DNA from: Paulinella micropora
Lineage: Eukaryota > Cercozoa > Imbricatea > Euglyphida
Direction of reading: 5' to 3'
NCBI GenBank assembly: GCA_009731375.1
Contig: BJOX01000364.1
Span: forward strand, 277,151-297,415
DNA length: 20,265 nucleotides
Shown here: positions 10,843-19,277 of the stretch, in pieces
Layout of the letters: each line of letters starts with the position of its first letter
Position numbering within the stretch: position 1 is the stretch's first letter
Notes under the pieces: generated by a model
Databases searched by the model: none
What the model was told of the DNA's origin: nothing
The model's input: only the letters and a program-made list of their open reading frames with translations
Translations under genes and position numbers: made by a program

Positions 10843-11081
10843 GTGCTTCTCTGTCAATGGCGGATGCAAACCTGCACATGTGCCTCCATCATCTCACCCG
10901 CGAGGGGAGTACGAAGATTTGACCAATAGCTCTACTGACACCCCCACAGGGCAGCTCCAAGCCTTCCAGACAGACCAATACTTTCAAAGAAAATATACTT
11001 TGAAAATACTGGCAACGACGGGAATCGAGCAACAGGTCCCAGATGGTATTTAACTTGACCACTGGGCTATCGCGGTGCCAC
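10843..11081 (-). mobile_element. tRNA-derived SINE, family A, copy 1
   Basis: This 239-bp element is about nine-tenths identical by eye to copy 2 at 13031-13271, end to end. Read on the minus strand it starts with a tRNA-like head (GTGGCACCGCGATAGCCCAG) containing a Pol III A box and a weakened B box (GCTCGATTCCC), followed by an unrelated body and a 3' end GACAGAGAAGCAC. The tail differs from its relatives: TATTG and then a long T run rather than (ATT)n. The 7-bp acceptor-stem complement seen in copy 2 has a mismatch here (GTCGTTGCC). It is non-coding and depends on LINE enzymes for movement. Confidence 0.85.
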
Positions 11082-11090
11082 AACAACAGC

Positions 11091-11091
<1 letters not shown>

Positions 11092-11152
<61 letters not shown>

Positions 11153-11181
11153 TAATAATAATGATAATAATAATGATAATA
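11092..11181. repeat. (AAT)n microsatellite, tail of family B copy 1
   Basis: AAT units with some GAT near the right end; on the minus strand this is the (ATT)n tail directly after the 3' end of family B copy 1. Frames of poly-Ile, poly-Asn or poly-Tyr through this and the similar tracts are artefacts. Confidence 0.95.
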
Positions 11182-11505
11182 GTGTATCTCCTGCCAATTG
11201 CTGAGCCAAAAGGCCATGTGCATCCAGTCCTCCATTCCATAAGGAAAGTCTCCACACCAATCGGTGGAATAAAGGAANNNNNNNNNNNNNNNNNNNNNNN
11301 NNNNNNNNNNNNNNNNNNNNNNNNNNNNNNNNNNNNNNNNNNNNNNNNNNNNNNNNNNNNNNNNNNNNNNNNNNNNNNNNNTGATGATCGGGGCCACCGA
11401 TGGAGCTCCTGAAGGCAAGACTGCACTAAGCCGAGGTTATTCCGCAGTCCCAGCAACCTCTTGCAAGACGTCACCGAATGGCATACACCAAGCGCGGTTG
11501 CTAGA
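11182..11505 (-). mobile_element. Family B (ATT)n-tailed retroposon, copy 1, with 104-base gap
   Basis: On the minus strand this runs from about 11505 to 11182, interrupted by Ns at 11278-11381. The right part (11382-11480) matches 12645-12744 in copy 2 and the left part (11182-11277) matches 11628-11710 and 19885-19970. The 3' end reads GGCAGGAGATACAC and then (TATTAT)n. An inverted CACC-GATT-GGTG motif lies at about 11256-11267. I see no convincing Pol III boxes and no coding signature, so it may be a second SINE type or the 3' end of another LINE. Confidence 0.75.
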
Positions 11506-11506
11506 G

Positions 11507-11591
11507 AATAATAATAATAATAATAATAATGATAATAATGATAATTTTAACAATAACAATAATGATAATAATAACAATAATAATAATGATA

Positions 11592-11622
<31 letters not shown>

Positions 11623-11627
11623 TAATA
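11507..11627. repeat. (AAT)n microsatellite, tail of family B copy 2
   Basis: AAT units mixed with GAT and AAC; on the minus strand this is the tail after copy 2 and directly precedes the 5' end of copy 1. Confidence 0.95.
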
Positions 11628-12761
11628 GTGTATCTCCTGCCAATTGCTGAGCCAAAAGGCCATGTGCATCCAGTCCTCCATTCCATAAGGAAAGTCTCCA
11701 CACCAATCGGNNNNNNNNNNNNNNNNNNNNNNNNNNNNNNNNNNNNNNNNNNNNNNNNNNNNNNNNNNNNNNNNNNNNNNNNNNNNNNNNNNNNNNNNNN
11801 NNNNNNNNNNNNNNNNNNNNNNNNNNNNNNNNNNNNNNNNNNNNNNNNNNNNNNNNNNNNNNNNNNNNNNNNNNNNNNNNNNNNNNNNNNNNNNNNNNNN
11901 NNNNNNNNNNNNNNNNNNNNNNNNNNNNNNNNNNNNNNNNNNNNNNNNNNNNNNNNNNNNNNNNNNNNNNNNNNNNNNNNNNNNNNNNNNNNNNNNNNNN
12001 NNNNNNNNNNNNNNNNNNNNNNNNNNNNNNNNNNNNNNNNNNNNNNNNNNNNNNNNNNNNNNNNNNNNNNNNNNNNNNNNNNNNNNNNNNNNNNNNNNNN
12101 NNNNNNNNNNNNNNNNNNNNNNNNNNNNNNNNNNNNNNNNNNNNNNNNNNNNNNNNNNNNNNNNNNNNNNNNNNNNNNNNNNNNNNNNNNNNNNNNNNNN
12201 NNNNNNNNNNNNNNNNNNNNNNNNNNNNNNNNNNNNNNNNNNNNNNNNNNNNNNNNNNNNNNNNNNNNNNNNNNNNNNNNNNNNNNNNNNNNNNNNNNNN
12301 NNNNNNNNNNNNNNNNNNNNNNNNNNNNNNNNNNNNNNNNNNNNNNNNNNNNNNNNNNNNNNNNNNNNNNNNNNNNNNNNNNNNNNNNNNNNNNNNNNNN
12401 NNNNNNNNNNNNNNNNNNNNNNNNNNNNNNNNNNNNNNNNNNNNNNNNNNNNNNNNNNNNNNNNNNNNNNNNNNNNNNNNNNNNNNNNNNNNNNNNNNNN
12501 NNNNNNNNNNNNNNNNNNNNNNNNNNNNNNNNNNNNNNNNNNNNNNNNNNNNNNNNNNNNNNNNNNNNNNNNNNNNNNNNNNNNNNNNNNNNNNNNNNNN
12601 NNNNNNNNNNNNNNNNNNNNNNNCCCCCCGTGTCAGTCTCTCGCCTGATGATCGGGGCCACCGATGGAGCTCCTGAGGGCAAGACTGCACTAAGCCGAGG
12701 TTATTCCGCAGTCCCAGCAACCTCTTGCAAGACGTCACCGAATGTGCAAGTGCATACACCA
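11628..12761 (-). mobile_element. Family B retroposon, copy 2, with 913-base gap
   Basis: The 3' part (11628-11710) and 5' part (12624-12761) are family B sequence in the same orientation, separated by Ns at 11711-12623. The 5' part includes GTCAGTCTCTCGCC (about 12632-12645), which in copy 1 falls in the gap. The gap is far longer than the roughly 100 bases missing from copy 1, so it may hide further elements or have an arbitrary size. Confidence 0.7.
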
Positions 12762-12762
12762 A

Positions 12763-12837
<75 letters not shown>

Positions 12838-12955
12838 CATAATAATAATAATAATCATAATAATCATAATAATCATAATAATCATAATAATCATAATAAT
12901 CATAATAATCATAATATTCATAATAATAATAATATTCATAATAATAATAATATTC

Positions 12956-13030
<75 letters not shown>
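12763..13030. repeat. (AAT)n microsatellite with AATAATCAT higher-order units
   Basis: A 268-bp tract: pure AAT, then a 9-bp unit AATAATCAT repeated about eight times (12838-12915), then a longer unit containing AATATTCAT three times, then pure AAT. On the minus strand this is the 3' tail of SINE A copy 2. The higher-order units show that the tail expanded by local duplication after insertion. Confidence 0.95.
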
Positions 13031-13271
13031 GTGCTTCTCTGTCAATGGCGATGCAAATCTGCACATGTGCCTCCATCGTCTCAGCCGCGAGGGGAGTACG
13101 AAGACTTGACCGATAGCTCTACTGACACCCTCGCAGGGCAGCTCCAAGCCTTCCAGACAGACCAATACTTTCAAAGAAAACTACTTAGAAAATACTGGCA
13201 CCGACGGGAATCGAACTGGCGACAGGTCCCATATGGTATTGAACTTGACCACTGGGCTATCGCGGTGCCAC
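13031..13271 (-). mobile_element. tRNA-derived SINE, family A, copy 2
   Basis: A 241-bp element on the minus strand. The first 73 nt (13269-13197) have tRNA length and begin and end with perfectly complementary 7-mers, GGCACCG and CGGTGCC, like an acceptor stem. A box and B box are both present. The D and T stems are degenerate, so this is a tRNA-derived promoter rather than a tRNA gene. The body (13196-13031) ends GACAGAGAAGCAC and is followed by an (ATT)n tail. Its 5' end sits a few bases after the LINE's own (ATT)n tail. Within 45 bp of the 3' end it shares the 14-mer ATGGAGGCACATGT (13063-13076) with the LINE's 3' end. Confidence 0.88.
13206..13259 (-). promoter_or_regulatory. Internal Pol III promoter of SINE A copy 2
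   Basis: A box TAGCCCAGTGG at 13249-13259 and B box GTTCGATTCCC at 13206-13216 on the minus strand, 32 bp apart. Both agree with the consensus boxes (TRGCNNAGYNGG and GGTTCGANTCC) apart from small changes. Confidence 0.8.
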
Positions 13272-13276
13272 AATTT

Positions 13277-13299
13277 TAATAATAATAATAATAATAATA
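13277..13299. repeat. (AAT)n tail of the LINE
   Basis: About eight AAT units; on the minus strand TATTATT directly follows the LINE's 3' end GAGGAAGCC and is followed by AAAATT and the 5' end of SINE A copy 2. Confidence 0.95.
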
Positions 13300-13482
13300 G
13301 GCTTCCTCAGACTATAGCATCAGATCCAGATCCTGGACATGTGCCTCCATTGGGTCACCGGGGTCAGCCGATCCCAACGCATTGTCAGGACACCAAACAG
13401 ACATAGCAACAACAGCAACAGCAGGGGCAGATGGGGGCTGTGAAGTGCATGAAGAGCTAGATGCGAGGGTGTTAGCTGAAGA

Positions 13483-13506
13483 GAAGAACTCGGAGACACT
13501 ACGCTG
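13483..13506 (-). other. PIP-box-like motif in the LINE C-terminus
   Basis: Codons for QRSVSEFF. The canonical PCNA-interacting box is Q-x-x-[I/L/M/V]-x-x-[F/Y]-[F/Y], and this octapeptide fits every position. It lies in a low-complexity, probably disordered Ser/Ala-rich tail, where such motifs usually occur. Human L1 ORF2p is also known to bind PCNA through a PIP box, though at a different place in the protein. Confidence 0.5.
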
Positions 13507-13617
13507 CGCTCCCGAACCCCTCTCTCTAGCCAGGACGTCCACACTGCGCGGACGGCCGCGCCGCGCAACATCAACGTCACTTGGGGGAGAGGGTGGGACA
13601 GAAGCTGATGGAACCTC

Positions 13618-13632
13618 AGTGAGGTCAATCAC
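13618..13632 (-). other. SUMO-interaction-like motif in the LINE C-terminus
   Basis: Codons for VIDLT, preceded by two Glu and followed by Glu (EEVIDLTEV). This hydrophobic core next to acidic residues is the classic SIM form. It lies 37 residues before the PIP-like motif. Confidence 0.45.
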
Positions 13633-15529
13633 CTCCTCGCCCCCATCCTCCACCCCAAGCTCCTCCCTTTTACCCTCCCTAGCAGACCAACACTCAGACA
13701 CATATGATCCAAACAACACATCCAACTTTGGAGGGGGACGCAACGCTGTAACCCCTAACAACGCAGCAAGCCTAAAGTTACTGCGGAAGCGCGACTTTCC
13801 CTGAAAAAACTTACAAAACAAACGTGATTGATCCTCAGGCGACATATCATCCCAACCCCGCCGCACAGAGCCCTCCCGCTCCCGCCCAAGCAACATATCC
13901 TCAACCACAACCTCACCGCCTACGACCTCACCACCCTCCTCACTCCCTCCATCCCCATCAGCACCCCCCACACCCATGCCACCGAGCCTCTGCATACTTA
14001 TCAACAGCTGCTTACGTCTCACCTCATGCATGGGGCAATCCCATAAGAAGTGCGCAAGGGACTCATTGACATCATCAAGACAACAGAAGCAGTGAGGGGA
14101 CATGCCACTGGCCAACTTGCTGCGGTACAACCGAAGTCGGTTGTTGCAGCTGAGCAACCTTCTCCGAAGCAGATTATAATGCGCATCATCAAGGGCTACC
14201 CATCTTGGGAACTCCTTAGTTCCAAAGACTTGTCGTAGGATGACTCGCAGGCCATCAGTAAGATCGCTGCCCGCCTTTGGCTTGTCCTGCATCAGTTGCT
14301 GCACCATCTTGACGTCCTGCTGAAGGGCCCACTTGTCCACAGTCGAACACCAACCCTCGAGGTCCTTCTCTGAGCTATTTAGAAGCTCCTGAAGCCCTTG
14401 TTGGAGATCCATTGAGCCACTGATAGCGCCTTCGGCCTCCGCAGTCCAGACGGATTTGACTTGAGATGCGATGACAGGGAATCGCTCCTCCGGTAGAACA
14501 TGCAGCCGTCCATAGAACTTCAGTTGCGCCGCCAGTCGCAAACGCTCCGCACTCAAAGAGCGCGCCAGGAAGAGTGTAATCCACTTGCTTGTCTTAGGGC
14601 TGATGCCGAGAATCATCCGCATGGGGCGCAGCATTGCTGCCTCCAGCTTGGTGAGCTGCGATACGGGGGCACGCCAGACATCGAAGGCGTACTTCAGCTT
14701 GGCCCCCACAAGTTGATTCCAGCACATGAGACGATACCTAGCTTGTATCTCACCTGCACACCACAAAGAGTACCAACCTGCGGTGGCGACTTCAGTGACA
14801 CGCGTAGCCCGCAGGGCCTGCTCCTTCCACTTCAGGTCGTCGGTGATAACCACTCCCAGGTACTTGTACTGACTGGTGACACAAAGCTTCTGGCCGCGAA
14901 ACCACACCACGGGCTCACCTCGCTCCCTGATACTTGGTCGTTTCGCCTTGCTCGACGTGTAAATGGGCATGATTTCCGTCTTGCCGGGCTTCAAGTTGAC
15001 TTCCAGCCGGTAATCTTCCGCGAACTTGGCCACAACATTGACCATCTTCTGGAGCTCGGTGCGACTGTGAGCGATGAGGGCCACGTCGTCCGCGTATAGA
15101 AGTGCCTTGATGTCGTTCAGCCGCTTCACATCCGTGATCTTGAGGGCACTCGCCAGCCGATCACACAGCTCATCCATAAAGACGTTGAAGAGTGTGGGAG
15201 AGAGAGGGGACCCCTGTTGGACGCCTACACCCTCCAGTACTTCGGGGGTGAGTGCTCCATCAACTAGCACTTGCGACGAAGTCTGCTCGTAGCACCTGCG
15301 TAGCGTGCGCCAGAACTTGCCCCTTACACCCAGCTTCCAGAGCCTCTCAAATAGGCCATCTCTCCAAACAGACGGGAAAGCCTTGCGTGGATCGACGAAC
15401 AGGACATACGACTCCCGGTTCTGCAGCTGACGCCCCTTCAACCTCTGCCAAAGGGTAAAGACCTGATCCGTAGTGCGACGCCCCGGGCGGCCTCCCTGCT
15501 CTGGACGTAGCTTATCCGGGCCATCCACG

Positions 15530-16198
15530 AAGAGCGTTAGACGAAGCTAATAAGGACAGATACAGCTTACCAAGGCAACTAATAATCGAGATATCCCTCC
15601 AGTTGTCAGGATCCGTAGGATCCCCACCCTTGGGGATATTGACGATGATTCCCTTGCCCCAAGCTTTTGGAGTCCTCTCGGCTTCTCGAATCCAGTTGAA
15701 GTACTGCGTTAAGTAGCCATTGATGTAGGCGCCGCCATACTTGAGCATCTCGTTCTTCACTTTGTCCTCGCCACAAGCTTTGTGGTTATTCAGGGCACGT
15801 TGCCTTGCAAGGACCTCCTCTTGCGTGAACGGCTTGTCCAGCTCTTCGCAAGTGTCTTCACCTACTTCGTGCTCCTTCATAGCCCGGGCCACCTCATCTC
15901 TGAAGCGATCGTTCCAGTGGAACTGCCGCTTAGCTTCGGCTTCCTCCCACTCCAGCGAGCCTGCTTCTGCACAGCACTCCACCACAACAGCCGCACTTGC
16001 CGGATTTTCCCGTGGCTTCACCGAATTTTTCCGAAATTCCTCCCACCGAGCGACCTTTTCCGGCAGCGTACACGCCAGTGAGCCATCCTCCCTTTGCACC
16101 GGCGCGGAGACCTTCGTTCTGCGTGCCCCGCCAAGCCGCTTCGCGAGTAGCCAAAAGCGCTTTGAGGATTGCTCGCGTTGACATTTGACCGCTTCTTC
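15530..16198 (-). pseudogene. LINE ORF part 2b: start of the RT domain
   Basis: The same frame as the endonuclease segment continues after the TAG at 16199-16201. It reads EEAVKCQREQSSKRFWLLAK, then a linker with KVARWEEFRKNS, then the RT N-terminal motifs FTQEEVLARQRALNNHKACG (the usual L...A.GPD-type start of LINE RTs), IVNIPKGGDPTDPDNWRDIS and IISCLGKLY. The frame ends at 15512-15514, but sense is lost about 25-30 bases earlier, where the next segment takes over. Confidence 0.88.
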
Positions 16199-17063
16199 CT
16201 AAACTTGCTTGAAGGAGGCGGACTTCTTGGCCCGAGTTGCCTTCCGAATTTGCTTGCGGAGACGTAGCCAATTCAGACGGGCTTCCGCATTCGATTCATC
16301 CCTCCTGTATGCTGCGTAGGCCTCCCGGCGCTGCTGAATGAGCTCCTTTAGCTCCCCGTCGAACCAATTGTTGGTGAAACGGGGTCGTATACATCTGGAG
16401 CCAAGGACCCGGTGCGCCGCCATTCGGAAGGACTGCGCCACTCGCTCGGTGACGTCATCTACCACCCGTTGGCTGTCGGCACCACCCGATAGGTCAAGCT
16501 CAGGCAGCTGATGCACTCCAAGCTTCTGTAGGCAATGCTGGAATACGTCATCGAACTTGTCGCGTAGATAATCCAGCGCTTGCTTCGCAGCGTGATCATT
16601 ACCCGAGACACCAGCACCAATAAGCTTATCAACACGAAAGGACCTGTAAGGTTTCGCAGCCCGCTTTGGCCGGCGCTGGCCGCTCCACGTCAGTTCGGCC
16701 CATACTGCCTTGTGGTCCGTATCAAGATCATCTTCGCATACTCCGAACTTTGCTCCAGATGCCAAGCCAGGCGACGCGCAGATGTAATCGAGGAGGTGCT
16801 TGCCTGTGCCCATGCCGCGCTGCTCACGCCGGGACCACCAGTAGGACCCTTCCACTGGGCACGAGAAGCCGCTCAGATTTCGCAGGCCCGTAGCGACGAG
16901 GACAGCCGCGAGTCTTTTGCCATTCTCCGAACGTACCGGTGCTCCCTTTTCATCGACCTCCCCGTGCTGACCGACGATGCCCTCCTCTTTTCGGCTGCAT
17001 GCCGGCCCGAGCTTCGAGTTGGCATCCGCCACCGTGACCACAAGACCTTTGGCTCCAAAAAAA
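16199..17063 (-). pseudogene. LINE ORF part 2a: C-terminal half of APE endonuclease
   Basis: This part nicks the target DNA for target-primed reverse transcription. After the frameshift the frame reads FGAKGLVVTVADANSKLGPA, holding the Asp/Asn pair of the catalytic GDxN-type motif (Asp codon 17024-17026). LLDYICA (Asp at 16787-16789) and DLDTDHKAVWAEL follow, with the final Asp-His catalytic pair (16712-16717). The APE motif order is complete when joined with the previous segment. Downstream are a basic linker (SGQRRPKRAAKPYR) and a helical, Arg-rich region ending at TAG (16199-16201). Because the same frame stays protein-like past the TAG, I take it as a point mutation rather than a true end. 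Confidence 0.9.
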
Positions 17064-18414
17064 CTATAGCTGCCTGCCAGGCCGCATACGCCTCTGACGA
17101 CTCTTCTTTCTGCGTTTCCTGGGGAAAGTAGCCGTTGCCCACATAGATATCCTGAGCGCCGGTAACACCCGAGGCGATACGCAGCCACACTTGCTGCCGG
17201 TGGTCGACGGGGGCTGACACCAGGTTGCAATACGGACCAAGGAAGTTAGCCACCGCGAATAGAACCCCACCCTTGCAGCGATTTTTCTCGCTGACCTCCG
17301 CAGGTTTTCCAAAAATCCGGAATCCATCCAGGCTGCATTTGGAAAGTTGCTTCTTGCCCATGCGGTGCTCCTGAGCCCCGATGACTAGCCAGCCCTCGTG
17401 CTTGTAGAATGATGCCCATTCCGCCGTGCCTACGTTGTCGTATCCCGTTTTACCCTGCCAGTTGTGACTCGCGACGAGTAGCTTGAAGCCGGTATCGAAC
17501 TGCTTGGAGCGGTGCTTCTTGGCTCGTTTCCGGACCCGACGGCCGCGCTTGGCTTCCGCCCTCGTGCTGCCCCCCTCTGCAGGTGCTTGCGCAGGTTGGT
17601 CCCCCACTGCACTGGCCGCCGAATGCAGGGGCACCACATGCACATCAGCACACTCAGACACACACTTAGGTGCATCGGCAGCCAATTCCGAAGACACCAC
17701 CTGCACATCATCGACACATTCTTCATGCAGAGGCAAGACGCGATATCCCGTCGCAGCTTCCTCCTTCCGGACCGCCGCTTCCCCACGCAGATGGATGCGA
17801 ATAAGCCTTCGGACACGTTCCCTGTCCCTGAACCTGCGCCCAAGGGCCACATTGACCCCTCTGCCGAAGAATTTGAGATGTTTGAGTTGCTGCAACGCCG
17901 TCTGCCTGCTGTCATCGTCCTCGTAGACCAGCTCCAGGTGACGAGACATTCGCTGGCCTTGCCACTCCATTACCGGGACCACCAGACCAAGACCGCTCAT
18001 TTTGGAGGCGATCTCCTGTAGATTGGCGCGTTCTGAGAGCCCCCAGACAATCAGATTACGCCCGTCCTTGTCGTACCGATCTACCCGCCGGTACCGTCGA
18101 GGCGGCGGTGCCATCTGCCATATAGCGCCGCTCGCCTTATGTTGAAGCGCCGACCCGTGTGCCAGGTTTGGGGAGGAAGGATGAGGCGCAGCTAAGATAG
18201 CCTCTCCACGTGGTTCAGGAATTCCGTCATATACGCGAGCCCTCATCCTCCCATCCTGGGACATCGGGCCAGAGCCCGTCGAAGAGGCATTCCCACGGGG
18301 ATTGTCCAGGTCTTCGGCGATTCTACCTTGTCCCATAAGGGCCACAGTGGTAGCTCCGTGCTTCGCGTATTTGTAATCCATTGAGAGTAGTAGACGGCCA
18401 ATGTCGCTGGCCAT
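17057..18414 (-). pseudogene. LINE ORF part 1: RRM-like N-terminus and first half of endonuclease
   Basis: The start is the ATG at 18412-18414, preceded in frame by a TAA about 15 bases upstream; a GTG lies directly before it. About 452 residues precede the frameshift. Residues 1-115 are low complexity. Residues 119-205 look like an RRM (NLIVWGL as RNP2-like strand, LKFFGRGVNVAL as a later strand). A Lys/Arg cluster at about 289-305 (AKRGRRVRKRAKKHRSK) looks like a nuclear signal. The APE endonuclease begins near 311: ASHNWQGK with the conserved Asn, GAQEHRMG with catalytic Glu350, then YVGNGYFPQET. The frame breaks in seven T (17057-17063). The N-terminal part may take the role of the separate ORF1 protein of other LINEs. 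Confidence 0.88.
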
Positions 18415-18417
18415 CAC

Positions 18418-18964
18418 CGCCGCGCCTCTTTACGCCGAGGAAAGCGCCCGTCCATGCAAATAGCATCGGCGGTATCTGCAACACACACTACACGCATTTC
18501 CGCCGGTGTCACTGGACGCTGCCGCGTCGCTTCGTGCCCTTCGGCGCCCGCCAGCACCCCCAGCGTCACCAGAACCTGACTCACGCACTACACACACTCT
18601 CCATCGCATCGCCAACGCCTCTACTCTCATGCCTTATGGACTTTCAGCTGCTCCTAACAATACACATCATGAGGTACGGGTGTCCCCGAGTGGAGCCAGA
18701 TCGGACGGCGTGCCGCTGAAACTCCTTCCCCCACGTGGGTATAGAAGGCGCGAACCTAGCGGTACCTATAGGGTCTTACAGACAAGTATAGTAATCCCAG
18801 CCGAAGCTGCTCAGTTAGAAATGCAACGGTGGAGGGTGTGAATGCATGGGGCAAGGCACGGCAACGCAGCAAGGCACTGGCAAGGCATTGGGACCGACTG
18901 AAGCCTCTCTCCAACGTGCGCGTCATCATGTATTCCAATTAGGCATCCCCGAAGAAGCGAAGAT
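18418..18964. other. LINE 5' UTR and/or flank, no gene recognised
   Basis: GC-rich sequence upstream of the LINE start. The 5' end of the element cannot be placed because no second copy is present in the window. Open frames here are short, overlap on both strands and lack signatures. Confidence 0.45.
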
Positions 18965-19106
18965 AGGGAGGAGACAAAACCCAGATAGGATGAAGATAGG
19001 ATTAACATGAAGCTGAAATGGAGCCGAGTTGGAACAGGTCAACTCTGCCCCATCTCGGCTCAATGTGAATCCTATCTTCAACCCATCTCGGTACTGTTTC
19101 CTCCCA
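18965..19106. repeat. Large imperfect inverted repeat
   Basis: Left arm 18965-19028 and right arm 19054-19106 pair with interruptions. The perfect blocks are GAAGATAGGATT (18992-19003) with AATCCTATCTTC (19068-19079) and GAGCCGAG (19021-19028) with CTCGGCTC (19054-19061). Outer blocks are similar but not perfect (GGGAGGAGACA with TGTTTCCTCCC). The left arm has an extra ~11 bases. The loop is 25 bases. It could be a foldback element or a hairpin RNA source; I see no TIR-type transposon signature. Confidence 0.7.
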
Positions 19107-19277
19107 ATGCTCACCTCAACAAGATCACCAAACCGGAACTGGAAGCCCCCAGGCATTTACTCGGCAGGAAATTCGGCGAAAATGGGCTAACCAGGAAACC
19201 AGACCCAAACCAACAGCCAAGAAAAACGAGCCAACCAACAATCCAACAGACAACCCCACAACCTGCCTGGCCGAACC

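Larger units (their letters stand above)
13312..15545 (-). pseudogene. LINE ORF part 3: RT core, zinc motif, C-terminal tail
   Basis: This frame gives 738 residues from 15528 to the stop TAG at 13312-13314. RT motif A is VLFVDPRKAFPSVW with D46; motif B begins at GVQQGSPLSPTLFN; motif C is LLYADDVALI with D147 and D148 (YADD at 15085-15096). The early QGGRPGR lacks the Phe usual in the QxGFRxGR motif. A C-x2-C-x9-H-x4-C zinc motif (C480, C483, H493, C498; 14035-14091) matches the zinc-binding region found after many plant and protist LINE RTs. The last ~240 residues are Gly/Glu/Ser-rich and contain VIDLT (633-637) and QRSVSEFF (675-682). An in-frame TAG just upstream of 15545 shows that the frame must be entered from the previous segment by an indel. 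Confidence 0.92.
13277..18414 (-). mobile_element. LINE (non-LTR retrotransposon), nearly complete, (ATT)n-tailed
   Basis: On the minus strand the element has one long coding region, about 1,700 residues, in three frame segments: RRM-like N-terminus, APE-type endonuclease, reverse transcriptase, Cys/His zinc motif and an acidic/Ser-rich tail. Damage is light: a frameshift in a T7 run (17057-17063), an in-frame TAG (16199-16201) and a frameshift at about 15535-15550. The 3' UTR is only about 12 bases after the stop TAG (13312-13314), then TATTATT repeats (13277-13299) and immediately a SINE. There is no RNase H domain. Clade is not assigned; the single ORF with APE endonuclease is compatible with several LINE clades. 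The 5' UTR limit above 18414 is unknown, and no target-site duplication can be recognised because the 3' flank is microsatellite. Confidence 0.94.

Noticed and set aside
11382-11505. 5S, U1 or tRNA origin of the family B 5' end
   Set aside because: Short matches such as GGGACTGCG were seen, but no full box set or snRNA structure supports them.
12838-12960. CRISPR-like array of regular repeats
   Set aside because: The units are 9-18 bp AT-rich slippage repeats without unique spacers, in a eukaryotic context.
11100-13116. Long open frames of Ile, Asn, Tyr or Leu repeats, some spanning N runs
   Set aside because: They are translations of (AAT)n tracts and unresolved bases, present in several frames on both strands.
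13197-13269. A functional tRNA gene on the minus strand
   Set aside because: The acceptor stem and boxes A and B fit, but D and T stems do not pair properly and the same sequence recurs with a common body and tail, so it is the head of a SINE.
13382-13804. Plus-strand frames opposite the LINE coding region (also 14500-15099, 15741-16181, 16580-17131, 17483-18021)
   Set aside because: Antisense shadows of the GC-rich LINE ORF without family motifs.
16199-16201. TAG read as an amino acid (altered genetic code) in the LINE
   Set aside because: The LINE itself ends with TAG, and the breaks elsewhere are frameshifts or other stops, so ordinary mutation or sequence error explains it better.
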